Source: an uncultured Roseburia sp.
Lineage (GTDB): Bacteria > Bacillota > Clostridia > Lachnospirales > Lachnospiraceae
Reading direction: 5' to 3'
Assembly: GCA_900756925.1 (NCBI GenBank)
Contig: CAAELX010000010.1
Span: forward strand, 1-29,822
Length of the DNA: 29,822 nucleotides
In this document: piece by piece, positions 17,396 to 25,364 of the stretch
Layout: each line of letters opens with the position of its first letter
Numbering within the stretch: the first letter of the stretch is position 1
Notes under the pieces: generated by a model
What the model saw: the letters and a program-made list of their open reading frames with translations, nothing else
What the model was told of the DNA's origin: nothing
The model's database searches: none
Translations under genes and position numbers: made by a program

Positions 17396-17408
17396 CAAGG
17401 AGGACGTT

Positions 17409-18491
17409 ATGAGCAGGGTTTATAATTTTTCAGCAGGACCAGCAGTGTTACCGGAAGAAGTATTACAGGAAGCAGCAGATGAGATGTTAGACTATCAGGG
17501 CAGCGGCATGTCTGTTATGGAGATGAGCCACCGTTCCAAAGTATATGACAACATTATCAAAGAGGCTGAGCGTGACCTTCGCGATCTGATGAACATTCCG
17601 GACAATTACAAAGTATTATTTTTACAGGGAGGCGCATCCCAGTTCTTTGCAGAGGTTCCGATGAACCTGATGAAGAACCGCAAGGCTGGCTACATCCTTA
17701 CCGGACAGTGGGCAAAGAAAGCATTCCAGGAAGCAAAGATCTTCGGAGAGGCAGTTGAGCTTGCATCTTCCGCAGACAAAACATTTTCCTATATTCCGGA
17801 CTGCTCTGACCTGCCGATCACGGACGATATGGATTACGTTTATATCTGTGAGAACAATACCATTTATGGAACCAAATACAAAACACTTCCAAACACGAAA
17901 GGAAAAATTCTTGTCTCTGATATCTCCTCCTGTTTCTTATCAGAACCGATTGATGTGACCAAATACGGAGTTGTATACGGCGGTGTACAGAAAAACGTCG
18001 GACCGGCAGGTGTTGTGATCGCCATTATTCGCGAAGACCTGATCACAGACGATGTACTTCCGGGAACCCCGACTTTATTAAAGTGGAAAACACAGGCAGA
18101 CAACGATTCCCTTTATAATACGCCTCCTTGCTACAACATCTATATCTGTGGCAAAGTGTTCAAATGGTTAAAGAAAATGGGCGGTCTTTCTGTGATGAAA
18201 GAGCGCAACGAAGAAAAAGCCAAAATCCTTTATGATTTCTTAGACCAGAGCAAGCTGTTCAAGGGAACTGTCCGCAAGGAAGACCGTTCTTTAATGAACG
18301 TTCCGTTTGTAACCGGAAACGAGGAGTTTGATGCGAAATTTGTCAAAGAGGCAGCGGCAGCAGGCTTTGTAAACTTGAAAGGACACCGTACCGTCGGCGG
18401 CATGAGAGCATCTATCTACAATGCAATGCCGAAGGAAGGTGTTGAAAAATTAGTGGCATTCATGAAAAAATTTGAGGAGGAGAACGCATAA
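17409..18491 (+). CDS. serC: Phosphoserine aminotransferase
   Basis: A 360-aa PLP enzyme making O-phosphoserine from 3-phosphohydroxypyruvate and glutamate. It starts YNFSAGPAVLPEEVLQEA, with SGMSVMEMSHRS, LFLQGGASQFFAEVPMN, and PLP-binding Lys195 in GVVYGGVQKNVGPAG. The C-terminus has the expected GHRTVGGMRASIYNA. ATG 17409 has AGGAGG at 17398-17403. Thirteen upstream in-frame codons belong to the hairpin leader. Its TAA overlaps the ATG of serA by one base (TAATG), so the two are translationally coupled. SerA supplies its substrate. Confidence 0.97.
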   Translation: MSRVYNFSAGPAVLPEEVLQEAADEMLDYQGSGMSVMEMSHRSKVYDNIIKEAERDLRDLMNIPDNYKVLFLQGGASQFFAEVPMNLMKNRKAGYILTGQWAKKAFQEAKIFGEAVELASSADKTFSYIPDCSDLPITDDMDYVYICENNTIYGTKYKTLPNTKGKILVSDISSCFLSEPIDVTKYGVVYGGVQKNVGPAGVVIAIIREDLITDDVLPGTPTLLKWKTQADNDSLYNTPPCYNIYICGKVFKWLKKMGGLSVMKERNEEKAKILYDFLDQSKLFKGTVRKEDRSLMNVPFVTGNEEFDAKFVKEAAAAGFVNLKGHRTVGGMRASIYNAMPKEGVEKLVAFMKKFEEENA

Positions 18492-19654
18492 TGTATCAGT
18501 ATCATTGCTTAAATCCAATCGCAGCAGTAGGTTTAGACCTTTTCTCAAATGACTATGAGAAGACAGAGGATATGAATTGCGCAGACGCCGTTTTAGTCAG
18601 AAGTGCAGCCATGCACGACATGGAGCTTCCGGAGAATCTCGCGGCAATCGCGCGTGCCGGAGCCGGTGTCAACAACATTCCACTTGAAAAATGTGCAGAC
18701 AAAGGAATCGTTGTATTCAACACTCCGGGTGCTAACGCAAATGGTGTCAAGGAGCTCGTGTTCGCAGGAATGCTCTATGCTTCCCGTGACCTGATCGGCG
18801 GTATCGAATGGTGCTTACAGAACCAGAATGATGAGAACATTGCCAAGACAACCGAGAAGCAGAAAAAGAACTTTGCAGGAACCGAAATTTCCGGCAAAAA
18901 GCTTGGTGTCATCGGTCTTGGCGCAATCGGAGTCTTAGTAGCCAACGCAGCCATCCATATGGGCATGGAGGTATATGGCTATGATCCATATATTTCCGTA
19001 AATGCAGCATGGAACTTATCCAGAAGCGTAAAACATATCAGCAATGTGGAAGACATTTACCGTGAATGTGATTTTATCACAATCCATGTGCCACTGTTAG
19101 ATTCCACAAGAAAGATGATCAGTGCTGATGCGATCGCCATGATGAAACCGACAGCAGTTGTGCTGAATTTCTCCAGAGATGTTTTAGTCGATGAGGAAGC
19201 CATGGTGGAAGCACTCGCAGCCGGAAAGCTTAAGAAGTATGTTTCCGATTTCCCGAACACAACAACCGTAGGTGCAAAGGGCTGTATCGTAACCCCTCAC
19301 CTTGGAGCTTCCACAGCAGAGTCTGAGGATAACTGTGCAATTATGGCGGTGCGTGAGATCCGCGATTATATGGAGAACGGTAATATCGTCCACTCCGTCA
19401 ATTATCCGGACTGCTCTATGGGAGCCTGCATCACAGCCGGACGTGTTGCCATCCTTCATAAGAATGTCAGCGGTATGATCAGCCAGTATTCTACCACACT
19501 TGGAAACGCAGGCTTAAATATCGCCGGAATGGCAAATAAATCCAAAGGGGATTACGCATATGCCCTTATCGATGTGGATTCTCCACTGACGGATGAGGTG
19601 ATCGAGCAGCTCAAAGGAATTGAGGGTGTGCTCAAGGTCCGCAAAGTGAAATAG
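18491..19654 (+). CDS. serA: D-3-phosphoglycerate dehydrogenase (short form with ACT domain)
   Basis: A 387-aa NAD-dependent dehydrogenase oxidising 3-phosphoglycerate, the first step to serine. The catalytic N-terminal region has RAGAGVNNIPLEKCADKGI. The Rossmann motif is G142-L-G-A-I-G147. The catalytic histidine is His270 in VTPHLGAS. The last roughly 70 residues (ISQYSTTLGNAGLNIAGMAN to the C-terminus) form an ACT domain, which in this family can bind serine for feedback control. The extra intervening domain of long SerA forms is absent. It is coupled to serC by a TAATG overlap. A strong terminator follows at 19695-19723. No serB phosphatase is in the window. Confidence 0.95.
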   Translation: MYQYHCLNPIAAVGLDLFSNDYEKTEDMNCADAVLVRSAAMHDMELPENLAAIARAGAGVNNIPLEKCADKGIVVFNTPGANANGVKELVFAGMLYASRDLIGGIEWCLQNQNDENIAKTTEKQKKNFAGTEISGKKLGVIGLGAIGVLVANAAIHMGMEVYGYDPYISVNAAWNLSRSVKHISNVEDIYRECDFITIHVPLLDSTRKMISADAIAMMKPTAVVLNFSRDVLVDEEAMVEALAAGKLKKYVSDFPNTTTVGAKGCIVTPHLGASTAESEDNCAIMAVREIRDYMENGNIVHSVNYPDCSMGACITAGRVAILHKNVSGMISQYSTTLGNAGLNIAGMANKSKGDYAYALIDVDSPLTDEVIEQLKGIEGVLKVRKVK

Positions 19655-19694
19655 GCGATTTTTGCGTGTGAATTTCAAATGAAAGTTTATCAGG

Positions 19695-19723
19695 GAGGGC
19701 AGAAGATTCTGCCCTCTCTTTTT
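19695..19723 (+). terminator. Terminator after serC-serA
   Basis: GAGGGCAG (19695-19702) pairs with CTGCCCTC (19709-19716) around AAGATT, and the inner AA/TT can also pair; TCTTTTT follows. A clear Rho-independent terminator 40 bp after the serA stop. Confidence 0.9.
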
Positions 19724-19748
19724 GGGTTAGGTGTGAGCGGGACAAGGG

Positions 19749-19950
19749 GCGAAACTCGGTCGAAGGCTGTGGAGATTGCAAAGCGCAGACAGTTCTGCTG
19801 GCAGACACGCTTTCGCTCCGTGTCGCTCGCAGCGGTACTAAGCGTCCAGCCTCTGCGCGTCTGGGCGCTAAGAACCGGCGGCTCCCCAAGGTCCGCCAGC
19901 AGAACTGCCTGTGCTTCGCAATCCGCGTTACGTTTATGAGCGAGTTTCGC
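19749..19950 (-). repeat. Nested palindromic element, copy C (reverse orientation)
   Basis: A 202-bp element, inverted relative to copies A, B and D. The ends GCGAAACTCG (19749-19758) and CGAGTTTCGC (19941-19950) are a perfect 10-bp inverted repeat. The outer arms, 29 nt each (19774-19802, 19895-19923), pair with three mismatches. Core 2 is at 19804-19843 (reverse complement identical to copy D over 40 bases). Core 1 is at 19867-19893 (one change from copies B and D). The inner arms AGCG-T-CCAG and CTGG-G-CGCT (19841-19849, 19861-19869) replace the AGCT of the other copies while keeping complementarity. It sits just after the serCA terminator. Confidence 0.9.
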
Positions 19951-20078
19951 TTTGGCTGACCGGTCGCTTTCTTCCAAATCCGAAGGGAAAGTTATTGAAT
20001 CACCCTGATGATGAAAAATTTCCCCAAATCCCTATAAAATTCCCCCAATTTTCCAAATTCATGTTAAAATCTTAGAAA
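19951..20078. other. AT-rich spacer between two palindromic elements
   Basis: No gene, and no promoter I can defend. It contains homopolymer-rich runs with two similar C-tracts (TTCCCC around 20019 and 20040). Together with copies C and D it fills most of the 702-bp gap between serA and the MscS gene. Confidence 0.5.
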
Positions 20079-20317
20079 CGAAACTCGTTCAACAAGCGAA
20101 AGAAGGTGGGGATGCGCGGGCGGTGGCAGGGAGGCAGACCTTGGGGAGCCGCCGGTCCTTAGCTTTCAGACGCGCAGGGGAAGCAGCGGCTAGCCGATAG
20201 CTGCCACTGCGCGGCTGAAAGCTTAGTACCGCTGCGAGCGACACGGAGCGAAAGCGTGTCTGCCTCCCTGCCACCGCCCGCGCATCCCCGCCCGCACAGC
20301 CTAAATCCCGAGTTTCG
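20079..20317 (+). repeat. Nested palindromic element, copy D (full length, best paired)
   Basis: A 239-bp element ending 39 bp before the MscS gene. The terminal inverted repeats CGAAACTCG/CGAGTTTCG (20079-20087, 20309-20317) are perfect. The outer arms at 20108-20139 and 20258-20289 are complementary over all 32 bases, GC-rich and without mismatch. Core 1 is at 20137-20163 (identical to copy B over 27 bases). The inner arms at 20161-20177 and 20207-20223 pair over 17 bases with one mismatch, capped by a further small hairpin. Core 2 is at 20221-20260. The outer arm overlaps the last bases of core 2 (GTC), so the local GACACG/CGTGTC hairpin and the long stem compete. Confidence 0.92.
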
Positions 20318-20356
20318 CCCCCAATATTAAAAATAATTTAAAGAAAGAGGACCTCT

Positions 20357-21250
20357 ATGCCAGAAACAATCGAATCCACCGAATCCGTAAATGTCATCAC
20401 AGAAGCCCAGGCGGGCATCGAGCAGATGGCAAAGAACCCGGGCATTATCCGGACATACTTCGAGAGCCTTGTTCCGGATCTGTTTAACTTCGCACTGCAG
20501 GTGATCATCGCCATCGTCGTGTATGCAGTGGGAGCAAAGATCATCAAAATGACCGTTAAAATTGTGAGAAAAGCCTTAGAACGCAGAAATACAGACATCG
20601 GCGTGATCCAGTTCTTAAGTGCTGTGATCCGTTATAGTATGTACTTCATACTCTTTATGATGATCTTAAATCTTTTCGGGATCGCAACGACATCGGCAGT
20701 TGCTGTGTTAGGTTCCTGTGGTGTGGCAGTCGGACTTGCCTTACAGGGAAGCCTTGCAAACTTCGCAGGCGGTGTGCTCATCCTTCTGTTAAAGCCGTTC
20801 GTGGTCGGTGATTACATCATTGAGGGCTCTAATGAGGGAACTGTATATGAGATTTCCATTTTCTATACGAAATTAAAAACGGTTGATAACAAAGTGATCG
20901 TCATCCCAAACGGCAACCTGTCTAATAGCAGTCTGATCAATGTGTCCCATATGGATAACCGGAGAGTGGATGTGGCAGTCGGAATTGCCTATGAGGCAGA
21001 TATCCGCACGGCAAAGGATATTTTATATAAAGTGGCAGAGGAAGATCCTGCAAGGCTTCCGGGTGAGGACATCGTCGTTGCAGTGGATAACCTTGGAGCG
21101 TCTTCCGTTGATATGACTGTCCGTATCTGGGTGAAATCTGAGGATTACTGGCCGACAAAATGGCGTCTCACCGAGAACATAAAATATGCCCTGGATGAAA
21201 ATAATATTTCTATCCCATATCAGCAGATTGACGTGCAGATCAAAAAATAA
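20357..21250 (+). CDS. mscS: Small-conductance mechanosensitive channel (MscS family)
   Basis: A 297-aa membrane protein. Three helices are visible: about residues 34-58 (LFNFALQVIIAIVVYAVGAKII), 85-110 (YSMYFILFMMILNLFG), and the Gly/Ala-rich pore helix VAVGLALQGSLANFAGGVLI. The pore helix is followed by LKPFVVGDYI and the beta domain (VYEISIFYTKLKTVDNKVIVIPNG), both family signatures. It opens under membrane tension to release solutes during osmotic downshock. Length matches E. coli MscS. AAGAGG precedes ATG 20357. Repeat copy D forms its upstream region, so its leader may contain that structure. Confidence 0.93.
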   Translation: MPETIESTESVNVITEAQAGIEQMAKNPGIIRTYFESLVPDLFNFALQVIIAIVVYAVGAKIIKMTVKIVRKALERRNTDIGVIQFLSAVIRYSMYFILFMMILNLFGIATTSAVAVLGSCGVAVGLALQGSLANFAGGVLILLLKPFVVGDYIIEGSNEGTVYEISIFYTKLKTVDNKVIVIPNGNLSNSSLINVSHMDNRRVDVAVGIAYEADIRTAKDILYKVAEEDPARLPGEDIVVAVDNLGASSVDMTVRIWVKSEDYWPTKWRLTENIKYALDENNISIPYQQIDVQIKK

Positions 21251-21261
21251 CGGTAATTCCG

Positions 21262-21290
21262 TTGCAACAGAGTGGGTTATGAGGTATGAT
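21262..21290 (+). promoter_or_regulatory. Promoter for the M16C peptidase gene
   Basis: -35 TTGCAA (21262-21267) and -10 TATGAT (21285-21290), 17-base spacer. The predicted start near 21297 is followed at once by a hairpin CTGCCAT/ATGGCAG (21301-21307, 21316-21322), which would sit at the 5' end of the mRNA and could protect it from decay. Confidence 0.7.
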
Positions 21291-21391
21291 AAAAACAATG
21301 CTGCCATGGAAAACAATGGCAGAACGTGAAAAGAGCTGTCGGTTTCATTGGATGGAAGCGGTGGCAAAAAAGAAAAGCAGGGAGAAAAGAC

Positions 21392-24304
21392 ATGCAGCTG
21401 ACAGATTTGAAAGCATATGAGATTTTAGAGAAAAGACCGATGAAGGATCTCAATTCAGAGGGGATTATCCTGCGCCATAAGAAGAGCGGGGCAAAGATAG
21501 CCGTCATCTCTAACGATGACGAGAACAAAGTATTTTACATTGGATTCCGTACACCACCGGAAGATTCGACAGGCGTCGCACACATTATTGAACATACCGT
21601 GTTATGCGGATCAGAGAAATATCCGGTGAAGGATCCGTTTGTGGAGCTGGTGAAGGGATCGTTAAATACCTTTTTAAATGCCATGACTTACCCGGAGAAG
21701 ACGATTTATCCAATCGCAAGCTGCAATGACAAGGATTTCCAGAACTTGATGAGTGTATACATGGATGCAGTGTTCCATCCGAATATTTACCGGTATGAGG
21801 AGATTTTCAGGCAGGAGGGCTGGCACTATGAGCTAGAGGATAAGGAAGCACCAGTGACGATCAACGGTGTTGTATACAATGAAATGAAGGGTGCATTTTC
21901 CTCACCGGATGATGTCTTAAACCGTCAGATCATGAACTCCCTTTTTCCAGACACGACCTATGCAAACGTATCCGGCGGGGATCCTGTGCATATCCCGGAA
22001 CTGACGTATGAGGAGTACTTAGATTTCCATCGCAGATATTATCATCCGTGCAATTCCTATATTTATCTTTATGGAAATATGGATGTGGCAGAGAAGCTTG
22101 CCTGGATGGATGAGGAGTACCTTGGAAAATACGAGGCAATCGATCTTGATTCCGAGATACTGTTGCAGAAACCGTTTGAAAAACCGGTGGAAGTGACACA
22201 CAAATATTCAATCTCATCGACAGAGTCGGAGGAGGATCACACCTATATTTCTTATAATACCGTGATCGGAACGGCTTTAGACGAGAAGCTGTATGTCGCA
22301 TTTGACATTTTAGATTATGCGTTAGTCAGTGCACCGGGAGCACCGCTTAAGCAGGCACTGATCGATGCGGGAATCGGCTCGGAGATCACCGGAGGTTACG
22401 ACGGAGGAACCTTGCAGCCGACATTTTCCATTGTGGCTAAGAATACGAATCCGCAGGAGAAGGAACATTTCCTTTCTGTAATCCGTGAGACGTTGGAGAA
22501 GCTTGTGAAAGAAGGGCTGAACAAAAAGGCTCTGCTCGCCGGAATCAACAGTGCAGAATTCCGGTTTAGGGAGGCGGACTTCGGTCAGTTCCCGAAAGGG
22601 CTGTTATACGGAATCCAGTGTTTAGACAGCTGGCTGTATGATGAGATGCGCCCGTTCCTGCATTTAGAGGCAGTGGATACGTACCGCTTCTTAAAGGAGC
22701 AGGTGGATACCGGATATTTTGAGGAGCTGATTGAAAAATATCTGCTTCACAATCCACACGCGTCTGTCGTGATCGTGGAGCCGGAAAAAGGCTTAAATGC
22801 AAAACAGGAGGCCAAGCTCGAACAGAAGCTTGCCGCTTATAAAGCAGGGCTTACAGATGCAGAAGTGGAGCAGCTGATCGCAGATACGAAGCATCTGAAG
22901 GAATATCAGGAGACCCCGTCTCCGAAGGAGGATCTCGAGAAGATCCCGATGCTTTCCAGAAACGATATCCGCAGGGAGGCAGCACCTCTTTACAATAAGG
23001 CCGGGGAAGTGGAGGGTGTGCCGGTTATACATCATGACATTTTCTCAAATGGGATTGTGTATCTGGGACTTCTTTTTGATGTCAAGGATATTCCGGCAGA
23101 GGATATCCCGTATCTCACACTCTTAAAGAGAGTGTTAGGCTATGTGGATACAGAGCATTACTCGTATGCTGATTTTGCCAATGAAGTGAATATTCATACG
23201 GGCGGCATTGGATGTTCCATTGGTATTTATCCGGGTGGAAAGACGCAGGGGGAATATCAGGTAAAGTTTGAAGTGCACACGAAAGCACTCTATGAGGAGC
23301 TTCCGAATGCAATGGAGCTTTTAGCTGAGATGATGTTTACCTCAAAGATTACGGACGACAAGCGTCTTAGAGAGATCGTGGCGGAAGTGAAGTCAAGACT
23401 GCAGGCGAGCATTGCTTCGGCAGGACATTCCGTGGCATCCACGCGTGCGATGACTTATTTTTCAAAAGAGGCTGCGTACCGCGACAGCCTGGCACTGTAT
23501 GAGCTCCTGTGTGATCTGGATGCCCACTTTGTGGAAAAGAAGGACATGCTTGCTGCAAAGCTTACCGCGATAACAGAGAAGATTTTTACAAAAGGAAGGC
23601 TGACTGTCAGCGTCACCTGCGAGGATGAGGGAAGAAAGCTTGCCGGATGTGAGTTAGAAAAGTTTCTTCCGAAGCTTTATGCAGACAGTGAGAGAGGTGC
23701 GGATGCCGTAATCTTACCTGCAAAGAAGAACGAGGGCTTTATGGATGCATCCCAGGTACAATATGTGGCGAGAGCCGGAAACTTCCGCTCCCACGGATTT
23801 GAGTACCACGGGGCACTGCGCATTTTAAAAGTGATTATGGAGTATGATTATCTCTGGATCAATGTCCGCGTGAAAGGCGGCGCATATGGTTGTATGAATG
23901 GCTATATGAGAAACGGAGATACCTATTTTGTCTCCTACAGAGACCCGAATCTGGAAAAAACAAATGAGATTTATGACCAGATCCCGGCATATATCGAGAC
24001 ATTCGATGCGGATGATCGTGATATGACCAAGTACATCATAGGCACAGTGAGCGACATGGATACCCCGATGAACCCGAATACGAAGGGGGACCGTTCCATG
24101 GCAGCCTATCTACAAGGCATTACGATAGAACAGCTTCAGAGGGAAAGAGATCAGGTGTTAGACGCAACGGTGGAAGATATCCGGGGACTTAAGGATATGA
24201 TCGCATCAGTTCTTGCGGAGGACAATCTCTGTGTCATCGGAAATGAGGACAGAGTGAAGGAACAGGAAGCGATATTTATGGAAGTAAAACATCTGAACCA
24301 TTAA
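21392..24304 (+). CDS. M16C (presequence-protease-like) zinc metallopeptidase
   Basis: A 970-aa cytoplasmic-looking protein (no signal peptide) of the insulinase superfamily. The inverted zinc motif is H64-I-I-E67-H68 (GVAHIIEHTVLCGS). Further on are NAMTYPEKTIYPIAS and EGWHYELE, then NGVVYNEMKGAFSSPDDVL. The C-terminal half is the degenerate M16 repeat, with VKGGAYGCMNGYMRNGDTYFVSYRDPNL, giving the four-domain clamshell of PreP/Cym1-type peptidases that degrade peptides. Length is typical. ATG 21392 is chosen because family sequence starts at LTDLKAYEIL and GGGAG lies 10 bases upstream; 22 earlier codons lie in the leader. era follows after 21 bp, probably in the same operon. Confidence 0.92.
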   Translation: MQLTDLKAYEILEKRPMKDLNSEGIILRHKKSGAKIAVISNDDENKVFYIGFRTPPEDSTGVAHIIEHTVLCGSEKYPVKDPFVELVKGSLNTFLNAMTYPEKTIYPIASCNDKDFQNLMSVYMDAVFHPNIYRYEEIFRQEGWHYELEDKEAPVTINGVVYNEMKGAFSSPDDVLNRQIMNSLFPDTTYANVSGGDPVHIPELTYEEYLDFHRRYYHPCNSYIYLYGNMDVAEKLAWMDEEYLGKYEAIDLDSEILLQKPFEKPVEVTHKYSISSTESEEDHTYISYNTVIGTALDEKLYVAFDILDYALVSAPGAPLKQALIDAGIGSEITGGYDGGTLQPTFSIVAKNTNPQEKEHFLSVIRETLEKLVKEGLNKKALLAGINSAEFRFREADFGQFPKGLLYGIQCLDSWLYDEMRPFLHLEAVDTYRFLKEQVDTGYFEELIEKYLLHNPHASVVIVEPEKGLNAKQEAKLEQKLAAYKAGLTDAEVEQLIADTKHLKEYQETPSPKEDLEKIPMLSRNDIRREAAPLYNKAGEVEGVPVIHHDIFSNGIVYLGLLFDVKDIPAEDIPYLTLLKRVLGYVDTEHYSYADFANEVNIHTGGIGCSIGIYPGGKTQGEYQVKFEVHTKALYEELPNAMELLAEMMFTSKITDDKRLREIVAEVKSRLQASIASAGHSVASTRAMTYFSKEAAYRDSLALYELLCDLDAHFVEKKDMLAAKLTAITEKIFTKGRLTVSVTCEDEGRKLAGCELEKFLPKLYADSERGADAVILPAKKNEGFMDASQVQYVARAGNFRSHGFEYHGALRILKVIMEYDYLWINVRVKGGAYGCMNGYMRNGDTYFVSYRDPNLEKTNEIYDQIPAYIETFDADDRDMTKYIIGTVSDMDTPMNPNTKGDRSMAAYLQGITIEQLQRERDQVLDATVEDIRGLKDMIASVLAEDNLCVIGNEDRVKEQEAIFMEVKHLNH

Positions 24305-24325
24305 GAGAACAGAAAGAGGAACGTT

Positions 24326-25234
24326 ATGAATGCAAATTTTAAATCAGGCTTTGTGACCATCATCGGAAGACCGAACGTTGGAAAATCCACACTGATGAAC
24401 CATCTGATCGGACAGAAGATCGCGATCACATCGAACAAGCCGCAGACGACAAGAAACAGAATCCAGACCGTCTATACCGATATGGAACGCGGACAGATTG
24501 TATTCTTAGACACGCCGGGAATCCATAAGGCAAAGAACAAGCTCGGCGAATATATGGTAAATGTGGCAGAGCACACGTTAAACGAGGTGGATGTCATTTT
24601 ATGGCTGGTGGAGCCGTCAAACTTCATCGGGGCAGGCGAGCAGCATATCATCGAGCAGCTGAAAAAGGTGAAGACACCGGTAATCCTTATCATCAATAAG
24701 GTGGACACGGTAGACCGTGAGAAGATCGTGGAATACATTGACACATACCGCAAAGTGTACGACTTCGCGGAGATCATTCCAGCGTCTGCACTGCGTGCAA
24801 AGAACCTGGACACTGTGATCGACATGATTTTCAAATATCTCCCGTACGGACCACAGTTTTACGATGAGGATACGGTGACGGACCAGCCGGAGCGCGCGAT
24901 CGTGGCTGAAATTATCCGTGAGAAGGCACTGCATGCGTTAGACGATGAGATTCCGCACGGAATCGCGGTTTACATCGACCAGATGAAGGAGCGCAGAGGG
25001 CAGAATCTCATTGATATTGATGCAACCATCGTATGTGAGCGGGATTCCCACAAGGGAATTATCATCGGAAAGGGTGGCGCGATGCTCAAAAAGATCGGAA
25101 GCAATGCCCGCTATGAGATCGAGCGTCTCTTAGACACGAAGGTAAATTTAAAGCTCTGGGTGAAGGTCAAGAAAGATTGGAGAGACAGTGATTTCCTGAT
25201 CAAGAATTTCGGCTACAATAAGGACGAGATCTAG
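24326..25234 (+). CDS. era: GTPase Era
   Basis: A 302-aa GTPase needed for 16S rRNA maturation and 30S assembly. P-loop GRPNVGKS (14-21), switch region KPQTTRNRI, DTPGIH, and NKVD in the G domain. The C-terminal KH RNA-binding domain has ERDSHKGIIIGKGG (GxxG at 248-251) and ends KLWVKVKKDWRDSDFLIKNFGY, as in the family. Length is standard. AGAGG precedes ATG 24326. Its neighbours YqzL-like and recO follow in the era-yqzL-recO order also known from Bacillus. Confidence 0.98.
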   Translation: MNANFKSGFVTIIGRPNVGKSTLMNHLIGQKIAITSNKPQTTRNRIQTVYTDMERGQIVFLDTPGIHKAKNKLGEYMVNVAEHTLNEVDVILWLVEPSNFIGAGEQHIIEQLKKVKTPVILIINKVDTVDREKIVEYIDTYRKVYDFAEIIPASALRAKNLDTVIDMIFKYLPYGPQFYDEDTVTDQPERAIVAEIIREKALHALDDEIPHGIAVYIDQMKERRGQNLIDIDATIVCERDSHKGIIIGKGGAMLKKIGSNARYEIERLLDTKVNLKLWVKVKKDWRDSDFLIKNFGYNKDEI

Positions 25235-25322
25235 AAAAAAACAAAAAAGATACGTCTGGAAATGATTGGCGCACATAAAAAGGCGGAAAATCGCAAATCC
25301 TACCAGCAGACGGCAGGGCGGT

Positions 25323-25346
25323 GCAGACAGAATGCATCGTGTCTGC
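25323..25346 (+). other. Hairpin just upstream of the YqzL-like gene
   Basis: GCAGACA (25323-25329) pairs with TGTCTGC (25340-25346); flanking GCGG and CCGC extend the stem past a mismatch. It ends a few bases before the AGGAGG site (25352-25357) and has no T tract. It may influence initiation or be a processing site between era and the next gene. Confidence 0.4.
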
Positions 25347-25364
25347 CCCGCAGGAGGAAGAACG

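Noticed and set aside
17248..17408. T-box regulator ahead of serC
   Set aside because: No conserved T-box sequence or antiterminator/terminator pair; the stems seen are separate short hairpins.
9671..20317. CRISPR array or tandem repeats
   Set aside because: The copies are far apart, long, palindromic and in mixed orientation, without regular spacers or cas genes.
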